The notes beneath the pieces are model-generated. The model was not told the DNA's origin. It worked only from the letters and a program-made list of their open reading frames with translations, and made no database searches. The position numbers and the translations under genes were made by a program. Of a DNA stretch of 64,000 nucleotides, positions 58,545 through 64,000 are shown one piece after another. Where the stretch lies: the NCBI RefSeq assembly GCF_024213665.1, contig NZ_JANAVP010000010.1:154760-218759 (forward strand). Direction: 5' to 3'. The stretch's first letter is position 1; each line of letters starts with the position of its first letter. Origin of the DNA: Streptomyces sp. A3M-1-3. Its GTDB lineage: Bacteria > Actinomycetota > Actinomycetes > Streptomycetales > Streptomycetaceae.

Positions 58545-59177
58545 GTGAGCAGCGTTGAGATCCTCCCACTGGCCATCACCATGATGGTCGGGCCGCAGAT
58601 CATGTCGGCGGTCATCTTCGTCACGACGCCGAGAGCGGTGCGAGCGTCGCTGGGATTCCTGGCAGGCGTGGCGGTCGGGACGACAGTCGGTGTGGCCATC
58701 ATGTGGGGCGTGGCCGCACTGCTGGGAAGCGCTGTCGATCTGGGCGATTCATCCGACAAGGGTTCAGCCGGGCGCATCATTCAGTACGTGCTCGTCGGCC
58801 TGCTGGCAGCGGGAATGGTGAAGAACTGGGTCGGACGTGCAACGGCCGAACCGCCGAAATGGCTCGGGACGCTGATGACGGCCGGTCCGATGAGGGCATT
58901 CAAGGTGGGCGTGCTCGTCATCCTGCTGATGCCCTCGGACATCGTGGTCATGCTGACGGTCGGAGTCGCTCTGGTGCAGAGCGACTCGGGCTTCGCCGAA
59001 GCCCTTCCGTTCATCGCCCTGACCGTCCTGGTAGCCGGACTGCCGTTGATCGCCAGGCTCCTGTTCCACAGACGGGCGGAAACCGCCGCTCCGAAGGTGC
59101 GGGAGTGGATGAACACCCACAGCTGGCTGGTCAACATCATTGCCTGCGCGATCTTCATCCTCCTGATCCTCGTCTGA
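58545..59177 (+). CDS. GAP-family (Sap-like) membrane protein
   Basis: The 210-residue product starts at GTG 58545 and has six predicted helices. It has the GAP/Sap (sulfolipid-addressing protein) pattern: VEILPLAITMMVGPQIMSAV, RAVRASLGFLAGVAVG, and MRAFKVGVLVILLMPSDIVVML. In mycobacteria relatives help export glycolipids; here the substrate is unknown. It lies downstream of the SHOCT protein. Confidence 0.85.
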   Translation: MSSVEILPLAITMMVGPQIMSAVIFVTTPRAVRASLGFLAGVAVGTTVGVAIMWGVAALLGSAVDLGDSSDKGSAGRIIQYVLVGLLAAGMVKNWVGRATAEPPKWLGTLMTAGPMRAFKVGVLVILLMPSDIVVMLTVGVALVQSDSGFAEALPFIALTVLVAGLPLIARLLFHRRAETAAPKVREWMNTHSWLVNIIACAIFILLILV

Positions 59178-59279
59178 GCGAACTGCAGGACACCCCGCGG
59201 GTACGGTCCCTGACGCTGGACCGCGCCCGCCGGCTGCTGCGGGGCGCCGTCGACGCCGAACTCGGCCCGCGCTGATGCC

Positions 59280-59320
59280 GAAGGCCCCCGTACCTCCGGA
59301 GGGAGGAGGCGGGGGCCTTC
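59280..59320. terminator. Bidirectional terminator after gcl
   Basis: A perfect 11-bp stem (59280-59290 with 59310-59320) lies 24 bp after the gcl stop and between convergent genes. The preceding 100 bp (59178-59276) contain a short frame ending LRGAVDAELGPR that may be the tail of a lost gene. Confidence 0.8.
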
Positions 59321-59343
59321 AGGGGTACGGGTCGGACCAGGGG

Positions 59344-61122
<1,779 letters not shown>

Positions 61123-61143
61123 CGTGTACTCCTGCGTGCCGGT

Positions 61144-61210
61144 TTCCATAATGCGGAAGTCTTGTTCTGCTATACGGAACAATGTAGGAGGCGGCGGCGG
61201 AGCGCGTCAA
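61144..61210 (-). promoter_or_regulatory. gcl promoter with two 15-bp operators
   Basis: On the minus strand: TTGACG (61210-61205), 18 nt, TACATT (61186-61181). Directly after the -10 comes TTCCGTATAGCAGAA (61179-61165) and then TTCCGCATTATGGAA (61158-61144), with centres 21 bp apart. The second has near-perfect arms. The layout matches the hyi promoter, where a box also begins at the -10. Confidence 0.75.
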
Positions 61211-61324
61211 GGCAATGGGGACAGCGGATGCCACCAAAAGCCGTGCATCGGTAGGTCAGTCGCAAGAAAGACGGCAGACTCTTCCCTGACGACCCGACCC
61301 GAACTGGTGCTGGAGGCAAGTCCA

Positions 61325-62098
61325 ATGGCGGAGACCGTGCCGGTGCGCTGCCCGGCCTGCCATCGCGAGCACGCCTACGCTCCGCCGGTCTTCCCGTGCG
61401 CCTGCGGGGCCCCGATCGCACCGCCGCTGGTGCGCGGCGCGACTCTGTCCCCGATCACGCACCGGACCTGGACCGACGCCTGGGTGGCCGTCCGCTGCCC
61501 CGCCTGCGGGCGCGAGGACGAATGGCCGCAGCCTGAGTTCGGCTGCGGCGGTTGCGGCACGGTGGTCCGTATCCCCGTACGCCCCGTCTCGGAGGTGTAC
61601 GCGGACGGCGCCGGGGGCCAGGCCGCGAACCCGGCCGCGAGCCAGGCCGGCGCGGCCGCGCGCCCGGCCACTACGCTCCCGGCCCACATCCCGCTGCCGC
61701 CCACCGCGGCGATCCCCCGGCCGGCCTTCCAGCCGGTGACCATCAGGACCGCCCGGGACGCGGTGACCGCCGCCGCGCTCTACCTGCGCTGGCTGGGCTT
61801 CCGCGACGTACGGCAGCCGGAGAACCGGCCCATGTCCGGCATCGACCTGCGCGCGCCGGGGCTGGTCGCCCAGGTCGACCCGAGCACCCGGCCCGCGGTC
61901 CTGCGGGACATCGAATGCCTCTGGCTCAACGGCCTCACCACCTCGGCCGTAAGTGTCTTCTTCTCCCTCGCGGGATATACGGACGAGGCCAGGACGCGCG
62001 CGGACGATCTCGGCATCCCGCTGTTCGTCATGGACCTCACAGGCATGCCGCAGCCCGTCAACGACCCCGCGGACGAACTGCTCAGCACCGGGGCCTGA
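61325..62098 (+). CDS. Zinc-ribbon protein with Mrr/restriction-endonuclease-like C-terminal domain
   Basis: The 257-residue protein has two N-terminal zinc ribbons (CPACHREH with CACG, and CPACGRED with CGGCG). An Ala/Pro linker and a C-terminal domain follow (about 140-250) with TIRTARDAVTAAALYLRWLG, GIDLRAPGLVAQVD and VSVFFSLAGYTDEARTRADD. The last domain resembles the Mrr-type PD-(D/E)xK nuclease fold. The Lys of the usual QxK end of the active site is Asp185, so cleavage is unlikely. GGAGG lies eight bases before ATG 61325. It is divergent from gcl and may be a nucleic-acid-binding protein (inference). Confidence 0.72.
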   Translation: MAETVPVRCPACHREHAYAPPVFPCACGAPIAPPLVRGATLSPITHRTWTDAWVAVRCPACGREDEWPQPEFGCGGCGTVVRIPVRPVSEVYADGAGGQAANPAASQAGAAARPATTLPAHIPLPPTAAIPRPAFQPVTIRTARDAVTAAALYLRWLGFRDVRQPENRPMSGIDLRAPGLVAQVDPSTRPAVLRDIECLWLNGLTTSAVSVFFSLAGYTDEARTRADDLGIPLFVMDLTGMPQPVNDPADELLSTGA

Positions 62099-62141
62099 GA
62101 CCGGCCCTCGGGAGGGACGGGCGGGGCGCGATACTCGTCGT

Positions 62142-62654
62142 ATGCCAGCCCCCATCCGCCTTGCGACCGCCGCGGAACTGCCCGCGCTCCAGGGCATCGA
62201 ACGCGCCGCCGGTGAGCCCTTCCGCGCCCTCGGCATGGCCGCGATCGCCGACGACGAGCCACCGGCGCTCGACCTGCTGGCCCGCTTCCAGGACGCGGGA
62301 CGCGCCTGGGTCGCCACCGACGAGCGGGACCGGCCCGTCGGCTATCTGATCGCCGAGCTCGTCGACAGCGCCGCCCACATCGAGCAGGTCTCGGTCCGTC
62401 CGGAAGCCGCGCGCCGTGGCGTCGGCCGGGCCCTGATCGACCATCTCGCCGCCCACGCCCGCGCCGAAGGCCTGACAGCCCTCACCCTGACGACCTTCGC
62501 CGAGGTCCCCTGGAACGCGCCCTACTACGCGCGGCTCGGCTTCCACGTGGTCGACGGCCCCGCCCTCACCCCGGGCCTGCGCGAGATCCTGCGCGCCGAG
62601 GCCGCGCACGGCCTGGACCGCTGGCCCCGGGTGTGCATGCGACGCGGGCTGTGA
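62142..62654 (+). CDS. GNAT-family N-acetyltransferase
   Basis: The 170-residue protein has the GNAT pattern. The acetyl-CoA site is IEQVSVRPEAARRGVGRALI (the RxxGxG/A-type loop) and the C-terminal motif B is PWNAPYYARLGFHVVDG. The acceptor substrate is unknown. ATG 62142 has only a weak purine-rich upstream site. It follows the zinc-ribbon gene after 43 bp and might be co-transcribed with it. Confidence 0.9.
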   Translation: MPAPIRLATAAELPALQGIERAAGEPFRALGMAAIADDEPPALDLLARFQDAGRAWVATDERDRPVGYLIAELVDSAAHIEQVSVRPEAARRGVGRALIDHLAAHARAEGLTALTLTTFAEVPWNAPYYARLGFHVVDGPALTPGLREILRAEAAHGLDRWPRVCMRRGL

Positions 62655-62763
62655 GCTGCGCCCGGCGCCCGGGCCCCGGCCTCCGGCGAGCCGCGAACTG
62701 TGAGCCGCGCCCGTCACAGGGCATCATCGGGCGTGCACGCCCTTTTTCTGCCGAGGAGCCCTC

Positions 62764-63252
62764 ATGAGTCTGACCGACATCCCCCTCCACACCCTGACCG
62801 GCGAGCCCACCACCCTGGGCGCCTACCGGGGCAAGGCCGTCCTGCTGGTGAACGTGGCCTCCAAGTGCGGGCTCACCCCGCAGTACGAGGGCCTCGAGCG
62901 CCTTCAGCAGAAGTACGCCGAGCGCGGCTTCACCGTCCTCGGCGTGCCCTGCAACCAGTTCGGCGGCCAGGAGCCGGGCAGCTCCGAGGAGATCCAGACC
63001 TTCTGCTCGGTCAGCTACGGGGTGACCTTCCCCATGCTGGAGAAGACCGAGGTCAACGGCGCCGGCCGGCACCCGCTGTATGCGGAGCTGACGAAGGCCG
63101 CCGACGCCGCCGGTGAGGCGGGCGACATCACGTGGAACTTCGAGAAGTTCCTGCTCTCCCCGCAGGGTGAGGTCGTCGCCCGCTTCCGCCCGGCCGTCGA
63201 GCCGGAAGCCGCGGAGGTCACCGCGGCCATCGAGGCTCAGCTGTCCGCCTGA
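62764..63252 (+). CDS. Glutathione peroxidase-like thiol peroxidase
   Basis: The 162-residue protein is of the glutathione-peroxidase family with a Cys instead of selenocysteine in NVASKCGLTPQYEGL (about residue 37). The catalytic Gln is in VPCNQFGGQEPG (about residue 71) and the Trp is in ITWNFEKFLL. In organisms without glutathione, such as Streptomyces, these enzymes normally use thioredoxin. GAGGAG precedes ATG 62764. No operator of the kinds seen at catalase is present upstream. Confidence 0.95.
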   Translation: MSLTDIPLHTLTGEPTTLGAYRGKAVLLVNVASKCGLTPQYEGLERLQQKYAERGFTVLGVPCNQFGGQEPGSSEEIQTFCSVSYGVTFPMLEKTEVNGAGRHPLYAELTKAADAAGEAGDITWNFEKFLLSPQGEVVARFRPAVEPEAAEVTAAIEAQLSA

Positions 63253-63289
63253 TCCGCCGCCCGCCGGGAGCGGCCCCCTGTGTGTACCG

Positions 63290-63710
63290 CTCCCGGAGTG
63301 GCCGGCGCGGCCGTTCCAGCTTCTGTCCCTCGACGTACTCGTCCTTCGAGCCGGCCGCGGTCCGTTCACACAGCTCGATCCGGCGGATCTTGCCTGAGAT
63401 CGCCTTGGGCAGCTCGGCGAACTCGATCCGGCGGATCCGCTTGTACGGCGCGAGGACCGCACGCGAGTGCTCGAACAGCACCTTTGCGGTATCGGGTCCC
63501 GGCTCCCAGCCCTCGGTGAGTACGACGTACGCCTTCGGCACAGCCAGCCGCAGCGGGTCCGGCGCCGGGACGACCGCGGCCTCCGCCACCGCCTCGTGCT
63601 CCAGCAGCGCGCTCTCCAGCTCGAACGGCGAGATCTTGTAGTCGGACGCCTTGAACGGGTCATCATGATCAAGTGACCCATCTTCATCAATGAAGAGTCG
63701 GGGATCAACA
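63290..63710 (-). pseudogene. Acyl-CoA synthetase, C-terminal remnant
   Basis: The frame encodes the C-terminal lid domain of an AMP-forming acyl-CoA synthetase: FKASDYKISPFELESALLEH, AVAEAAVVPAPDPLRLAVPK and ELPKAISGKIRRIELCERT, with the catalytic Lys in the SGKI motif. The large N-terminal AMP-binding domain is absent. Upstream homology fades near 63710, and the original stop is lost so the frame runs to 63218 inside gpx. It is not functional. Confidence 0.85.
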
Positions 63711-64000
63711 CGGCCCTCGATCCTGAGGGGAGGCAGGGTCACACCAGGAGCCGGAGCAGTGAGCCCTGTGCAACATGAAGTTTGCAGGTCACGGGTGCTG
63801 GTGTGCGGGCCGGGCGGGATGCTCGCGCTGGTCGGCGGCGGGTGTCCATGGTGAAGATCGTCCGCCTTGTCCGGCGGGACCGTTCTCGGGTTCTGCTGCG
63901 CCGGGCGCCGTGTCGCTCTTACGATCCGTGGCCGGGCCGGTGCGCCGGGAGAGTACGGGGAGGACGCGGGGATGCGGGAGCTGGAGCGGATCACGGCTCG
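63711..64000 (+). other. Right-edge region, possible Nudix-like fragment
   Basis: No secure gene is seen. From ATG 63848 one frame gives SRVLLRRAPCRSYDPWPG. A second frame at the very edge gives GEYGEDAGMRELERIT, which recalls a Nudix box split by a frameshift. Sequence beyond the window would be needed to call it. Confidence 0.25.

Overview
The window is high-GC actinobacterial chromosome, almost certainly from a Streptomyces. The evidence is the very high GC content, frequent GTG starts, many Streptomyces-type secreted proteins, a complete actinobacterial mce operon, and the grouping of malate synthase, ureide-pathway and glyoxylate-carboligase genes. All family names come from reading translations; no database search was possible.

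Layout. (1) 0-3 kb: a DUF5955-like fragment, a MobA-type nucleotidyltransferase and malate synthase aceB. (2) 3-22.8 kb: a heavily eroded accessory zone. It holds broken secreted hydrolases (SGNH esterase, ceramidase, chitosanase), a pile of nested insertion sequences (ISAzo13-like, IS256, ISL3), a 1350-residue ALF-repeat/Hint polymorphic toxin with its probable immunity gene, remnants of IS5 and IS1380, a trypsin-like/FG-GAP gene split by an intact IS3 element, and a cas3 fragment beside a single CRISPR repeat. (3) 22.9-28.8 kb: purine salvage and degradation (NCS2 xanthine/urate permease, 8-oxoguanine-deaminase-type amidohydrolase, urate oxidase, HIU hydrolase, OHCU decarboxylase, HTH regulator). 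(4) 28.9-42.4 kb: a secreted lytic transglycosylase, an ECF sigma factor with a membrane tail, and an eleven-gene mce lipid-transport operon with 4-bp start/stop overlaps at most junctions. (5) 42.6-46.1 kb: hydroxypyruvate isomerase, tartronate-semialdehyde reductase and catalase. (6) 46.4-59.2 kb: a second accessory block with an arylsulfatase and its formylglycine-generating enzyme, a diacylglycerol-kinase-like protein, a short MalT-type LuxR regulator, an antiporter, small membrane proteins and two decayed phosphotransferase-fold genes. (7) 59.3-64 kb: glyoxylate carboligase, a zinc-ribbon/Mrr-like protein, a GNAT acetyltransferase, glutathione peroxidase and an acyl-CoA synthetase remnant.

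How the genes work together. Urate is oxidised to allantoin by the 26-28 kb operon. Ureide breakdown, presumably encoded outside the window, yields glyoxylate. Malate synthase, or carboligase plus reductase with the isomerase, then returns glyoxylate to central metabolism. Catalase can remove the H2O2 made by urate oxidase. The promoters show this wiring. aceB, hyi and gcl each carry two 15-bp TTCC-N7-GGAA-like boxes whose centres are 21 bp apart. The urate operon and catalase share a different operator, TCAACA-N3-TGTTGA, that overlaps the -35 in the same way in both. These two operator families, 15-60 kb apart, are the most informative regulatory signals in the window. The most distinctive accessory system is the ALF-Hint toxin with its immunity gene.
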